Part shown: positions 34,825 through 43,084 of the stretch, one piece after another
How positions within the stretch are numbered: the first letter of the stretch is position 1
Layout of the letters: the number at the start of each line of letters is the position of its first letter
Assembly (NCBI GenBank): GCA_028693705.1
Contig: JAQUUX010000001.1
Location: 19,999 to 83,998 of the forward strand
Reading direction: 5' to 3'
Source of the DNA: Lachnospiraceae bacterium
GTDB lineage: Bacteria > Bacillota > Clostridia > Lachnospirales > Lachnospiraceae
Length of the DNA stretch: 64,000 nt
The notes under the pieces: model-generated
What the model saw: the letters and a program-made list of their open reading frames with translations, nothing else
What the model was told of the DNA's origin: nothing
Databases searched by the model: none
Translations under genes and position numbers: made by a program

Positions 34825-34869
34825 TATCGGAAACATCCGGCCAAAAAATTCAGCCGGATGTTTCCGATA
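34825..34869. other. Long perfect hairpin between binding-protein and permease genes
   Basis: Arms at 34825-34841 and 34853-34869 are a perfect 17-bp inverted repeat (TATCGGAAACATCCGGC and its complement) with an 11-nt loop. No T-run follows on the minus strand, so it is more likely an RNA-stabilising structure at the 3' end of the binding-protein message than a terminator. Confidence 0.7.
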
Positions 34870-34956
34870 CATATGATACGTTACATATTTTTTATCTTAT
34901 CTGTATATTTTACTTTTCAAAACTGCTTTCATCAATCTTTGATTTAATCATTTGCT

Positions 34957-36066
34957 TTACTCAAATTCTTCTGCAGTTGTGATCTCAACAACATCTGAGC
35001 AGGAATCCTTAAACATACTGTAATCCAGCCCCAATGCAGTTGCTGTCTCTGTGTTAACAGTTGCAATACCATTATCCTGTGTCTGAATAGCTGTAGCCGC
35101 TGGATCTGCACCATTTACAAGAATATCAACTACCATATCTGCTGTCAAAGTACCAAGTTCTGCATAATTTACACCATATCCCATAAATGCACCATTAAGT
35201 GCAAAGGAATCAGCACCACAATACTGTGGAATACCGGCTTCAACGAATTTCTCATAAATGGAAAGCTGAGCTTTCATAACTGTATTATCCTGTGGTGTAA
35301 AGGTTGCATCCACGCCTTCAGCGATAAGTGCATCTGCTGCCATGGAAATTTCATCATTAGTGGTACCGGTTTTCTCTACTACTTCAATACCGTTTGCTTC
35401 ACAGAATGCTTTTGCTTCTGCAATTGCTGCTGTGGAAGAATCCTGACCTTTGTCATATAACAATCCTAATTTCTTGGTATCAGGGTTAACGCCCATCATC
35501 AGATTCATGATTGCTGTAGTATCCAGTGCATCACTGGTTCCTGTAATGTTTGAGCCGGGAGCTTCCATAGATTCTGCCAGACCTGCTCCAACCGGATCAG
35601 ATACTGCTGAGAATACTACAGGAATCTGATTATCTTCTGTTGCTGCCTGCATAATACATGCGGTAGGTGTTGCAATTGGTACAATAATATCTACTTCATC
35701 TGCAATTAAGTCAGCTGCAATCTGATTTAATACAGTGGAGTCAGCCTGACCATTCTTGGAATAATCTGCATAATCAAAAGTTACGTTTAATTCAGCACCT
35801 TTAGCATCTAACTCTGTCTGAATAGCTTCCTGAATCTGATTTAAAGAAGCATCATCCACATACTGTACAATGCCAACCTTATAAGTTGTGCCTGCTGCAC
35901 CGGCTGCTTCTGTTCCTGTCTCTGTACCGGCCGCTTCTGTTGTAGCTGCCTCTGTCTGCGCTGTAGTTTCTGCGCTGCCTGCTGTCTCTGCGCTGCTGCC
36001 GCATCCTGTCATCACCATTGCTGTCATTGCTGCTGTTAAAACCATTGCCATCATTTTCTTTTTCAT
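34957..36066 (-). CDS. ABC substrate-binding lipoprotein, TrpX-like
   Basis: A 369-residue lipoprotein starting MKKKMMAMVLTAAMTAMVMTGC (lipobox MTGC, Cys22) after an AAGGAGG site; the reading frame open further upstream lies in the leader and is not used. An Ala/Thr/Glu linker precedes the ABC_sub_bind (PF04392) domain: YKVGIVQYVDDASLNQIQEAIQTEL, VDIIVPIATPTACIM, PVVFSAVSDPVGAGL, GLLYDKGQDSS, FTPQDNTVM and YCGADSFALNGAFMGYGVNY. The T-box with a UGG specifier supports tryptophan as substrate. Confidence 0.93.
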   Translation of the reverse strand: MKKKMMAMVLTAAMTAMVMTGCGSSAETAGSAETTAQTEAATTEAAGTETGTEAAGAAGTTYKVGIVQYVDDASLNQIQEAIQTELDAKGAELNVTFDYADYSKNGQADSTVLNQIAADLIADEVDIIVPIATPTACIMQAATEDNQIPVVFSAVSDPVGAGLAESMEAPGSNITGTSDALDTTAIMNLMMGVNPDTKKLGLLYDKGQDSSTAAIAEAKAFCEANGIEVVEKTGTTNDEISMAADALIAEGVDATFTPQDNTVMKAQLSIYEKFVEAGIPQYCGADSFALNGAFMGYGVNYAELGTLTADMVVDILVNGADPAATAIQTQDNGIATVNTETATALGLDYSMFKDSCSDVVEITTAEEFE

Positions 36067-36173
36067 GTTTATAATCCTCCTTGTTTTGCGAAGCAAAATC
36101 CGAGTCTCCAGACGAGGAGAGGATTTGCCGCCTTTTTTTGTTTGAATTGAAAACAATAAAAAGATTCGAAACA

Positions 36174-36466
36174 ATAAAAAAACCGTCTCAGAACATCTTT
36201 CGATGCTTGAGACGGTAATAAACATTATTATGTCATTATCGCGGTACCACTCAAATTGATTCCAAAGGAATCCACTCTGTCATGTACTACATACACGCCG
36301 GATTGATAACGGGTCCGTACCCGCCAGCTCCTACTATCATCTTCAGGCCAGCCTCAAAAGTCCATTCAACATTATTCCACTGTACTGCATTCCACCAGCC
36401 GCAGCTCTCTGAACAGCTTCACCAATGTCTACTACTCTTTCTCATCGGTTTATCTTTTCAATTCAT
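36174..36466 (-). promoter_or_regulatory. Tryptophan T-box leader
   Basis: On the minus strand the leader has a stem I with AGTAG on the 5' side of the specifier loop and GAA-TGG-A on the 3' side (specifier TGG at 36364-36362), flanked by the helix ACATT/AATGT and the basal AAAG(A)GT/ACTTTT pairing. The T-box sequence GAGTGGTACCGCG is at 36252-36240 and is followed by terminator arms CCGTCTCA/TGAGACGG (36183-36216) and a T-run (36182-36175). Uncharged tRNA-Trp would stabilise the antiterminator and switch on the TrpXYZ-like genes. Confidence 0.93.
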
Positions 36467-36472
36467 ATTGAA

Positions 36473-36501
36473 ACAATACTGCTAATTTTTCCTTTTGTCA
36501 A
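36473..36501 (-). promoter_or_regulatory. Promoter of the T-box/TrpXYZ operon
   Basis: On the minus strand TTGACA (36501-36496) and TATTGT (36478-36473) are 17 bp apart, directly before the T-box leader. Confidence 0.75.
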
Positions 36502-36574
36502 CACAAATCAATCAGATTTTTTATTTTATTTTTGTTATCTGGTTTGCTGTATATTTTTAGTATTGATTCAGAAT

Positions 36575-37135
36575 CTACACATACCACATCTTTTGGTTTG
36601 TGGTAGAAATGGCATCTGCACCGGCCTCAAAAGCTGCCATGACATCCTTTTTATCAGAAAGCAGACCACCTGCAATAATCGGAATATTGGCATACTCCCG
36701 AAATTCTTTAATAACTTTTGGAATGATACCCGGCATAACTTCTATCGCATCCGGTCTGAAAGAATCAATCTGTTTTTTCGTATTATCAACTGCCATGGAG
36801 TCGATCACAAATGTTCGCTGCACACCGATTAGCCCCAGTTTAATCGCATAATGTACAAGTGGCGGCTTTGTGCTGATGATACCATCTGCCTTGGTATGTT
36901 TTTTGATAAAGTCAATGACTATTTCCTTAGAGCTAAGTCCCTGGATCAGATCCACATGTACAATGGCCGTTTTACCGGACGCCTTTACCTTGTCTACAAT
37001 ATCCGCAATATTTATAATATTTCCAAACAAAATAAAAATCACATCACAATCTGTCTGCAGACATTTCTCCAGTCCGTTTTCATCTTTAATTGCAGCAATA
37101 ACAGGTGATGATTCTAATAGGTCTACTACTCTCAT
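36575..37135 (-). CDS. glpP: GlpP-family glycerol-3-phosphate-responsive antiterminator
   Basis: A 186-residue TIM-barrel-like protein starting MRVVDLLESSPVIAAIKDENGLEKCLQTDCDVIFILFGNI, with HVDLIQGLSSKEIVIDF, DGIISTKPPLVHYAIKLG, QRTFVIDSMAV, EVMPGIIPKVIKEF and PIIAGGLLSDKKDV, all features of GlpP. In Bacillus, GlpP with glycerol-3-phosphate binds the glp leader and prevents termination. The start at 37135 has GGAG six bases upstream. It is the last gene of the mgtC-glp operon, whose leader has a strong terminator, so autogenous control is plausible. Confidence 0.93.
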   Translation of the reverse strand: MRVVDLLESSPVIAAIKDENGLEKCLQTDCDVIFILFGNIINIADIVDKVKASGKTAIVHVDLIQGLSSKEIVIDFIKKHTKADGIISTKPPLVHYAIKLGLIGVQRTFVIDSMAVDNTKKQIDSFRPDAIEVMPGIIPKVIKEFREYANIPIIAGGLLSDKKDVMAAFEAGADAISTTNQKMWYV

Positions 37136-37176
37136 ATTTGTCTCCATGGCTTTACGTTTTTACCCCTTCTATCCTA

Positions 37177-37974
37177 TCACAATTCTTTCAACAATTCTCC
37201 CATTTCCTGCAAAGAATCATATATGGCATCCGGTTTGACCTCTGAAGTTTCTACATCTTCAAGCTTCGTTTCACCGGATAATACCAGAATCCCTCTGGCG
37301 CCATTCCTTACTCCGGTTGCCACATCGGTATAAATACGATCCCCTACAAAAGCCACCTGTTCTCTTTCGGCTCCCGTTGCCTGTAATACCATATCCACAG
37401 TCTCCCGAAACGGTTTCCCCAAAAACTTAGGTTGTTTTCCTGTAGATAGAGAAATCGCTGCACAAATAGCTCCTGAATCCGGGATGAAACCTGTTTCTGT
37501 AGGACAGTTAATATCTAAATGGGTAGAAAGAAAAACAGCTCCTTCCCTGATAAAAGTACAGGCTCTTTCTAATTTTTCATAAGTCAGAGTGGTATCAAAA
37601 CCAACCACTACCAGATCGGGATTTTCTTTTACCAGCACAATTCCCTGTTCCGTAAAACTTTCCTCCAATGCCGGCGTTCCCACCAAATATACGCGTTTTC
37701 CCGGATATTCAGTTTTCAAGTATTGAATTGTCACATCTCCAGATGTCATAATCTGATCTCTTGTAATATGACAGTTCATCCGCTCCAGCTTTTCCATATA
37801 TACCTTAGGAGACTTTGATGAATTATTCGTAAAGAACAGATACCGTTTTCCCTGTTTTTTTACTTCTTCCAAAAATTCCAATGCACCCTCCAGAATCTGT
37901 TCTCCCAGATAAAACGTGCCGTCCATATCCAGAACAAACAATTCTGTGGTCTTTAGTAATTCTTTTCTATCCAT
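37177..37974 (-). CDS. HAD-IIA family phosphatase, possible glycerol-3-phosphate phosphatase
   Basis: A 265-residue NagD/PGP-type HAD hydrolase: motif I LFVLDMDGTFYLG, motif II YLFFTNNSSKSP, the C2-cap (EKLERACTFI), and motif III/IV FLGKPFRETVDMV and VAFVGDRIYTDVATG. Family members dephosphorylate small phosphates such as glycerol phosphate, phosphoglycolate or nucleotides. Its place between the glp oxidoreductase genes and glpP favours glycerol-3-phosphate, by context only. Confidence 0.88.
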   Translation of the reverse strand: MDRKELLKTTELFVLDMDGTFYLGEQILEGALEFLEEVKKQGKRYLFFTNNSSKSPKVYMEKLERMNCHITRDQIMTSGDVTIQYLKTEYPGKRVYLVGTPALEESFTEQGIVLVKENPDLVVVGFDTTLTYEKLERACTFIREGAVFLSTHLDINCPTETGFIPDSGAICAAISLSTGKQPKFLGKPFRETVDMVLQATGAEREQVAFVGDRIYTDVATGVRNGARGILVLSGETKLEDVETSEVKPDAIYDSLQEMGELLKEL

Positions 37975-38057
37975 CTGATACTCTCTCCTCAATAAACATA
38001 TAAGGTTATGGCTGTATAACCGTTTACATCGATTATACAGCCATAATCACAATACGT

Positions 38058-38423
38058 CTATGATACACGTTCAGCATTTTTGGTAATGATAACAGGTACT
38101 CCTGTTCCCGCCACATCTGCTATAACCACATCCCCAATTGCTACCGGTGCTTCTATTACAGTTTCTCGGATTTCTTTCATTACATCAAATATTTTTCCTT
38201 TTGGAATATCATTTGCAGTTTTTACAGAAACTCTCGCTAACGGGCCGTGTTTGATCACTACACTGGAAGTTACAATTCTTGTTGGATTAGTCACTTCTTT
38301 TTTGGCATATGCCTCGCCTCTTGGGCAGGTATTTCCTGTTACGGTAATATCATCTGCATTCATAGTAACGGTGAGCTGGCATCCCAAAGGACAGCCGATA
38401 CATGTAAATTCTCTAGTTTCCAT
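38058..38423 (-). CDS. DUF1667 protein, Cys-motif partner of the glp oxidoreductase
   Basis: A 121-residue protein with an N-terminal cysteine cluster FTCIGCPLGCQL and a later NTCPRGEAYAKKEV; four cysteines suggest an Fe-S or zinc site. DUF1667 genes are found directly after glpA/glpB-like genes in anaerobes, so it probably carries electrons or forms part of the anaerobic glycerol-3-phosphate dehydrogenase complex. The start overlaps the stop of the FAD oxidoreductase gene by one base (TAATG). Confidence 0.88.
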   Translation of the reverse strand: METREFTCIGCPLGCQLTVTMNADDITVTGNTCPRGEAYAKKEVTNPTRIVTSSVVIKHGPLARVSVKTANDIPKGKIFDVMKEIRETVIEAPVAIGDVVIADVAGTGVPVIITKNAERVS

Positions 38424-39688
38424 TATTTTTCTTCCTCCGTACGGATTACGATTTCTTTTAATTCCGGATATTCTTCAAAGCTTTCCTTCTTTAAAATAAC
38501 CTGTTCCATTTCACCTGGAGCCAACACTTTTTTCTTCATTTTGGAGATGAGTTTTCCATCATAGTATACACAGATGGATCGATCCTTATATACGTCACCC
38601 ACACGGAACCGAACTGTTACCAATGGATTCATATTATCAATATCCATACTCTGTGGAACGGTATAACGAACACCGTTTTCACCCGTTAATGTAACTACTC
38701 TGCCGGCAACTTTCTCTGTCTGATTTACAAAAGCTGCTGCATCCTTTCCTGCCAGAGTTGCTTCTTCAGAAACATAATCTACCAGATCATGTACATGGAG
38801 TACATTACCGCAGGCAAAAACACCTTCCGTACCTGTTTCCAGTTTATCATTTACCATAGGTCCGGAAGTAACAGGGTTCATAGCTACTCCCATACCTCTT
38901 GTCAGTTCATTTTCAGGAATCAAACCACAGGATAATAATAAGGTATCACAGGAATAATATTCTTCCGTTCCCGGAACCGGTTTTCTGTCCGGTCCAACCT
39001 CCGCAATCGTGATACCGGTAACTCTTTCTTTTCCGTGAATATTTACTACAGTATGGCTTAATTTCAATGGAATATTAAAATCATCCAGACACTGTACAAT
39101 ATTTCTCTTTAAACCACCGGAATAAGGCATTAACTCGGCTACAACTTTAACAGTTGCCCCCTCTAAGGTCATACGTCTGGCCATGATCAGTCCGATATCA
39201 CCGGAACCTAAGATGACTACTTCCTTACCAACCATGTAACCTTCCATGTTCATCAGACGCTGTGCGGTACCTGCTGAATAAATACCTGCCGGACGATAAC
39301 CGGGGATATTCAGGGCACCTCTTGGACGTTCTCTGCAACCCATAGCCAGGATAACAGCACCGGCCTTGATAACCTGTAATCCTTCTTCTTTGTTGATAAA
39401 GGCAACTTCTCTATCCTTGGAAATATCTATAACCATGGTGTTTAACTTATAAGGAATATTTTCTTCCTTTGCCATTTCTATAAAACGAGCAGCATATTCC
39501 GGACCTGTCAGTTCTTCCTTAAAAGTATGAAGGCCAAAACCATTGTGGATACACTGATTTAAAATACCACCTAATACGCCGTCTCTTTCCAGGATCAAAA
39601 TGTCCTGAACGCCTGCTTTTCTGGCTGCCACTGCAGCTGCCAGTCCGGCCGGGCCACCACCTATAATCACAATATCATGCTGTATCAT
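38423..39688 (-). CDS. FAD/NAD(P)-dependent oxidoreductase of the glp operon
   Basis: A 421-residue pyridine-nucleotide-disulfide-type flavoprotein. The FAD motif IIGGGPAGLAAAVAARKAG is at residues 8-26, a second dinucleotide motif VVILGSGDIGLIMARRMTLEGA near 160, and the C-terminal FAD loop GVFACGNVLHVHDLVDYV near 290. A CGLIPENELT segment is typical of the relatives seen with GlpA-like dehydrogenases. It likely passes electrons from glycerol-3-phosphate oxidation to NAD(P)+ or another carrier. It lies 11 bp after the dehydrogenase gene. Confidence 0.9.
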   Translation of the reverse strand: MIQHDIVIIGGGPAGLAAAVAARKAGVQDILILERDGVLGGILNQCIHNGFGLHTFKEELTGPEYAARFIEMAKEENIPYKLNTMVIDISKDREVAFINKEEGLQVIKAGAVILAMGCRERPRGALNIPGYRPAGIYSAGTAQRLMNMEGYMVGKEVVILGSGDIGLIMARRMTLEGATVKVVAELMPYSGGLKRNIVQCLDDFNIPLKLSHTVVNIHGKERVTGITIAEVGPDRKPVPGTEEYYSCDTLLLSCGLIPENELTRGMGVAMNPVTSGPMVNDKLETGTEGVFACGNVLHVHDLVDYVSEEATLAGKDAAAFVNQTEKVAGRVVTLTGENGVRYTVPQSMDIDNMNPLVTVRFRVGDVYKDRSICVYYDGKLISKMKKKVLAPGEMEQVILKKESFEEYPELKEIVIRTEEEK

Positions 39689-39699
39689 ATTCAGTCCCC

Positions 39700-41136
39700 C
39701 TACTCCTCACCTTTAATAAGTTCAGAACCTTTGCGGTTCTTGCAGATTTCTTCCATTTTGATACCGGTTTCTCTGGACAGTATTTCCATCGCTTTTGGTG
39801 TACAGAAGCCTCCCTGGCATCTGCCCATGCCCTGTCTCACACGTCTCTTAATGGCGTCCATGGATCGTGCTCCGAGAGGTCTGTTAATGGCATCCACGAT
39901 TTCACCCTCACTGATATTCTCGCAACGGCAGATAATAGTACCATAATCCGGACGTTCCTTGATCAGTTCTGCTCTTTCTTCCACCGGAAGGCTTGCAGCT
40001 TTTACAAAACCTTTTCTGGTTGCCTTAAATTCTGCTTTCTTAGATACTACGGCTTTATTGGCAATCATTTCTGCCAGATACACGCCAATAGCAGGTGCAC
40101 TGGAAAGTCCGGGAGATTCAATACCTGCTGCATCGAAAAATCCCGGTGCATCTTCTGCCTCTCCAATAATAAATTCATCTCCATCTTCATGTGCACGTAA
40201 ACCACTGAAGGAAGTAATAACCTGTCTGAATGGAACGCCGTCTACACTTAAGGTTGCCTTTTCGCAAGCTTCTGCAAGTCCCTCGGCTGTAGTTGCCGTA
40301 TTCTCTTTATCGTCCTGGTCTACTGCAGTAGGTCCTACTAACAGATTTCCATGAACGGTAGGTGTTACCAGAATTCCTTTTCCGTATTTACCCGGCAGCT
40401 GGAAGATTGTAGCACTTACATGCTTTCCGGCTTCTTTGTCTAACAGGCAATATTCACCACGTCTTGGTACGATATGTAACTTCTTGCTGCTTACCATGTT
40501 ATGCATAACATCTGCATAGACACCGGCTGCATTTACAATATATTTACTCCGGATAGTACCCTGATTGGTTTCTACGCTAAAGCCTTCATCCGTTTTTGCA
40601 ATGTTCTTTACTTCTGTATTGAATTTGAATTCCACACCATTCTCACAGGCATTCTCTGCCAGTGCAATGGTCAGGCCAAACGGACATACAATACCTCCTG
40701 TCGGTGCCAGTAATGCAGCTACAACTGTTTTGCTGACATTAGGCTCAAGCTCTCTTACTTCATCCCCGTTTAAAATCTTCACACCGGGAACGCCGTTTGC
40801 TACGCCTCTTTCATATAATTTTACAAGATTAGGACGATCTTCTTCTGAAAAACAAAGTACAATAGAAGTATTTCTCTTAAAATCAAATTCCAGATCTTTT
40901 GACAGCTGATCCATCATGGCATTGCCTTCTACATTCAGCTTTGCTTTAAGCGTACCGGGCATGGCATCATAACCCGCATGCACAATAGCGCTGTTTGCTT
41001 TACTAGTGCCGGAGCAGACATCTTCTTCCTTTTCCAGTACACAGATATTCATCTGATACTTTGAGAGTTCTCTGGCAATTGCACTGCCAATTACGCCTCC
41101 GCCGATTACGGTTACATCATACATATTTCCTATCAT
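39700..41136 (-). CDS. FAD-dependent glycerol-3-phosphate dehydrogenase with BFD [2Fe-2S] domain (GlpA-like)
   Basis: A 478-residue protein. Residues about 5-360 form a DAO-type flavoprotein (DVTVIGGGVIGSAIARELSKYQ, KANSAIVHAGYDA, VNAAGVYAD, TPTVHGNLLVGPTA). The C-terminal part has a BFD-like [2Fe-2S] domain with CRCENISEGEI and GRCQGGFC cysteine pairs. This matches the anaerobic GlpA-like enzymes of Clostridia that oxidise glycerol-3-phosphate to dihydroxyacetone phosphate. MYDVTV at 41124 is an alternative start. It follows mgtC by 34 bp without a terminator. Confidence 0.92.
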   Translation of the reverse strand: MIGNMYDVTVIGGGVIGSAIARELSKYQMNICVLEKEEDVCSGTSKANSAIVHAGYDAMPGTLKAKLNVEGNAMMDQLSKDLEFDFKRNTSIVLCFSEEDRPNLVKLYERGVANGVPGVKILNGDEVRELEPNVSKTVVAALLAPTGGIVCPFGLTIALAENACENGVEFKFNTEVKNIAKTDEGFSVETNQGTIRSKYIVNAAGVYADVMHNMVSSKKLHIVPRRGEYCLLDKEAGKHVSATIFQLPGKYGKGILVTPTVHGNLLVGPTAVDQDDKENTATTAEGLAEACEKATLSVDGVPFRQVITSFSGLRAHEDGDEFIIGEAEDAPGFFDAAGIESPGLSSAPAIGVYLAEMIANKAVVSKKAEFKATRKGFVKAASLPVEERAELIKERPDYGTIICRCENISEGEIVDAINRPLGARSMDAIKRRVRQGMGRCQGGFCTPKAMEILSRETGIKMEEICKNRKGSELIKGEE

Positions 41137-41170
41137 GTTCTCCTCACATTCTGCCGGGTTAACGGCATTT

Positions 41171-41872
41171 TTATATTTCTTCTACAAAATGGACATATTT
41201 ATTACTTTGTAAATCTTCAAGAATGGTAAGACGTTTATTCTTATCCATGATTTCCAGAGACATGACCGCATTTGGGCCTTCTCCCTTGATCTTACTCTTA
41301 TTGATCTCAACATTGCTGACCTTAACGCCCTCGCCTCGTAACTCTTTTACCAGACTGGCAACATCCCGGTAGTTATCAAATTCCAGATATAATTGAAATA
41401 CCCTGGCATGTTTATTGATCCACATATCTACTCTGGTAAGTATTTTCAGTGTAAACATAATTAAAGCAAGTGTGTAAACAGTTCCTTCAATAAATCCAAT
41501 TCCCACTGCCAAACCAAGGCACGCACATGCCCATAAACCTGCAGCGGTTGTCAAACCCCTTACCTGATTTTTACCGGTTACCATAATGGTTCCTACTCCT
41601 AGGAAACCAACACCACTGATAACCTGGGCTCCCATACGAGCCATATCCGCTTTTGCATCAGGAAACTGCAACATCATATACTGGCTGGTTACCATAACAA
41701 TGGCCGCCCCCAGACAAACCAAAGCATGGGTTTTGATACCGGCTCCCCGCCTTTTCATACCACGGTCGATACCAACCATGATTCCTATGATCAGAGCAAA
41801 TACCAGTCGGATCATAATAGCTAATGAACTCCATCCTGCTGCTGTGTCTAACAGCCATCTCCAAACATTCAT
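41171..41872 (-). CDS. MgtC/SapB family membrane protein
   Basis: A 233-residue protein with four to five N-terminal hydrophobic segments and a soluble C-terminal domain (about 150-233). Family motifs are present: IGIMVGIDRGMKRRGAGIKTHALVCLGAAIVMV and GVGFLGVGTIMV followed by VRGLTTAAGLWACACLGLAVG. MgtC proteins are linked to growth in low magnesium or to control of ATP synthase in pathogens; the role in commensal Firmicutes is unclear. It is the first gene of the glp operon and is preceded by a leader terminator. Confidence 0.93.
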   Translation of the reverse strand: MNVWRWLLDTAAGWSSLAIMIRLVFALIIGIMVGIDRGMKRRGAGIKTHALVCLGAAIVMVTSQYMMLQFPDAKADMARMGAQVISGVGFLGVGTIMVTGKNQVRGLTTAAGLWACACLGLAVGIGFIEGTVYTLALIMFTLKILTRVDMWINKHARVFQLYLEFDNYRDVASLVKELRGEGVKVSNVEINKSKIKGEGPNAVMSLEIMDKNKRLTILEDLQSNKYVHFVEEI

Positions 41873-41976
41873 ATCTTCTCTCCCATGTTATGTATTTCCC
41901 TTTTGAAAAATGCAAGACAACCAAGACAACTTTGTAATTCCCCAACCACATTGTTTTTGTCACATCTGTAAAGGAA

Positions 41977-42029
41977 TAAAAAAAGAGCAAGGGAAAAATA
42001 GGCTTCGTGCCTTTTTATCCTTTACTCTT
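41977..42029 (-). terminator. Leader terminator upstream of mgtC-glp operon
   Basis: On the minus strand arms from 42029-42009 and 42004-41983 form a long hairpin (AAGAGTAAAGG... with ...CCCTTGCTCTT, tip GGC-acgaa-GCC), followed by a T-run at 41984-41978. It lies between the promoter at 42062-42090 and mgtC. It is a candidate target for GlpP antitermination. Confidence 0.85.
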
Positions 42030-42061
42030 GTCTTCTCAAAGGGATTATTAAATTTAAGTTA

Positions 42062-42090
42062 ATATTACCATGAGATATATCCTATGTCAA
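42062..42090 (-). promoter_or_regulatory. Promoter of mgtC-glp operon
   Basis: On the minus strand TTGACA (42090-42085) and TAATAT (42067-42062) are separated by 17 bp. The rest of the 370-bp gap to the divergent PHP gene has no further feature that I can recognise. Confidence 0.8.
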
Positions 42091-42243
42091 TTGTTTTTCA
42101 GCATTATAGACAGTGTCTTAGGACGCTATTTCTGTTATAGTAAAAAAAATGATCCTGACTAATTATTTCCATTTTTTAATAATTTATTTATCAAACGAAG
42201 CCTCTGGTGTTATACTATTCGGTAGAAAGGACATCAAACCCAC

Positions 42244-43056
42244 ATGAAAATTGATTTACATTGTCATACCAAAGAAGGCTCCCTGGATGGGAAACTGCCT
42301 TTGGCCGAAAACGTCCGTCTCTTAAAAGAAAGAGGCTATCAGGGCATGGTGCTGACAGACCATAACTCCTATCAGGCCTACCGTTATTACAAGAAGCATA
42401 AAGAAGAAGCTATTTACCGGGACTTTGTTGTATTAAAAGGTATCGAATATGACAGCTTTGATTGTGGTCATTTTCTGATCATTTTACCTACCGGTGTGAA
42501 AATTCCCATTATTGAATTAAGGGGATTACCGATTTCCCTCTTAATCGAAATCGTACATCACTATGGGGGTATCATCGGTCCCGCTCATCCATGCGGCGAG
42601 AGATATCTTAGTATTACCAATACCAGGCTGGGTAAAAAGAAAACCGAGTTGCTGTCCAAATTTGACTTTTTTGAAACTTTCAATGCCTGTGAATCAGATG
42701 AATCCAATGATAAAGCGATGGCGCTGGCCAAAATGTTTGATAAACCCGGCACAGGTGGCAGTGATTCCCATAGGGAAGACTGTGCGGGACTAGGGTATAC
42801 CGAGTTTAATGCCGAGATCAATAATGAATCTGATTTAATCAATGCCATTCGTCTCGGACAAGGTATTACCGCCTCCGGTGAGTCTTATCATAAAACCTTG
42901 AAGCAAAAGCTTGGACCAGTCAATAAGGTTTTAGTTTATTCTTTCTTTATTTACAATAAATGGGGCGCTCTTGTGCGTTCAGGAAAACGTCATACTGAAC
43001 TGACACAATATGCGATCCACAAAAATTATACCAATACAACATCAAATGCCAGCTGA
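42244..43056 (+). CDS. PHP-domain phosphoesterase
   Basis: A 270-residue protein with PHP motifs MKIDLHCHTKEGS, VLTDHNSYQAY, E in LKGIEYDSFDCGHFLII, GPAHPCGERY and GTGGSDSHREDC. It lacks the polymerase domains of DNA polymerase X and belongs to the stand-alone PHP group, whose members act on phosphate esters of sugars, histidinol or nucleotides; the substrate cannot be told. It stands alone between the divergent mgtC operon and a convergent gene, with its terminator overlapping the end of the coding region. Confidence 0.85.
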   Translation: MKIDLHCHTKEGSLDGKLPLAENVRLLKERGYQGMVLTDHNSYQAYRYYKKHKEEAIYRDFVVLKGIEYDSFDCGHFLIILPTGVKIPIIELRGLPISLLIEIVHHYGGIIGPAHPCGERYLSITNTRLGKKKTELLSKFDFFETFNACESDESNDKAMALAKMFDKPGTGGSDSHREDCAGLGYTEFNAEINNESDLINAIRLGQGITASGESYHKTLKQKLGPVNKVLVYSFFIYNKWGALVRSGKRHTELTQYAIHKNYTNTTSNAS

Positions 43057-43075
43057 AATCCAGCTGGCATTTTTT
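43044..43075 (+). terminator. Intrinsic terminator overlapping the PHP stop codon
   Basis: AAATGCCAGCTG (43044-43055) and CAGCTGGCATTT (43061-43072) form a perfect 12-bp stem with a 5-nt loop, then a T-run. The stop TGA at 43054-43056 lies within the hairpin. Confidence 0.88.
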
Positions 43076-43084
43076 CGTTCTTCA

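Noticed and set aside
41873..42243. Magnesium (M-box) riboswitch upstream of mgtC
   Set aside because: The leader between promoter and terminator is only about 25-30 nt, far shorter than an M-box aptamer.
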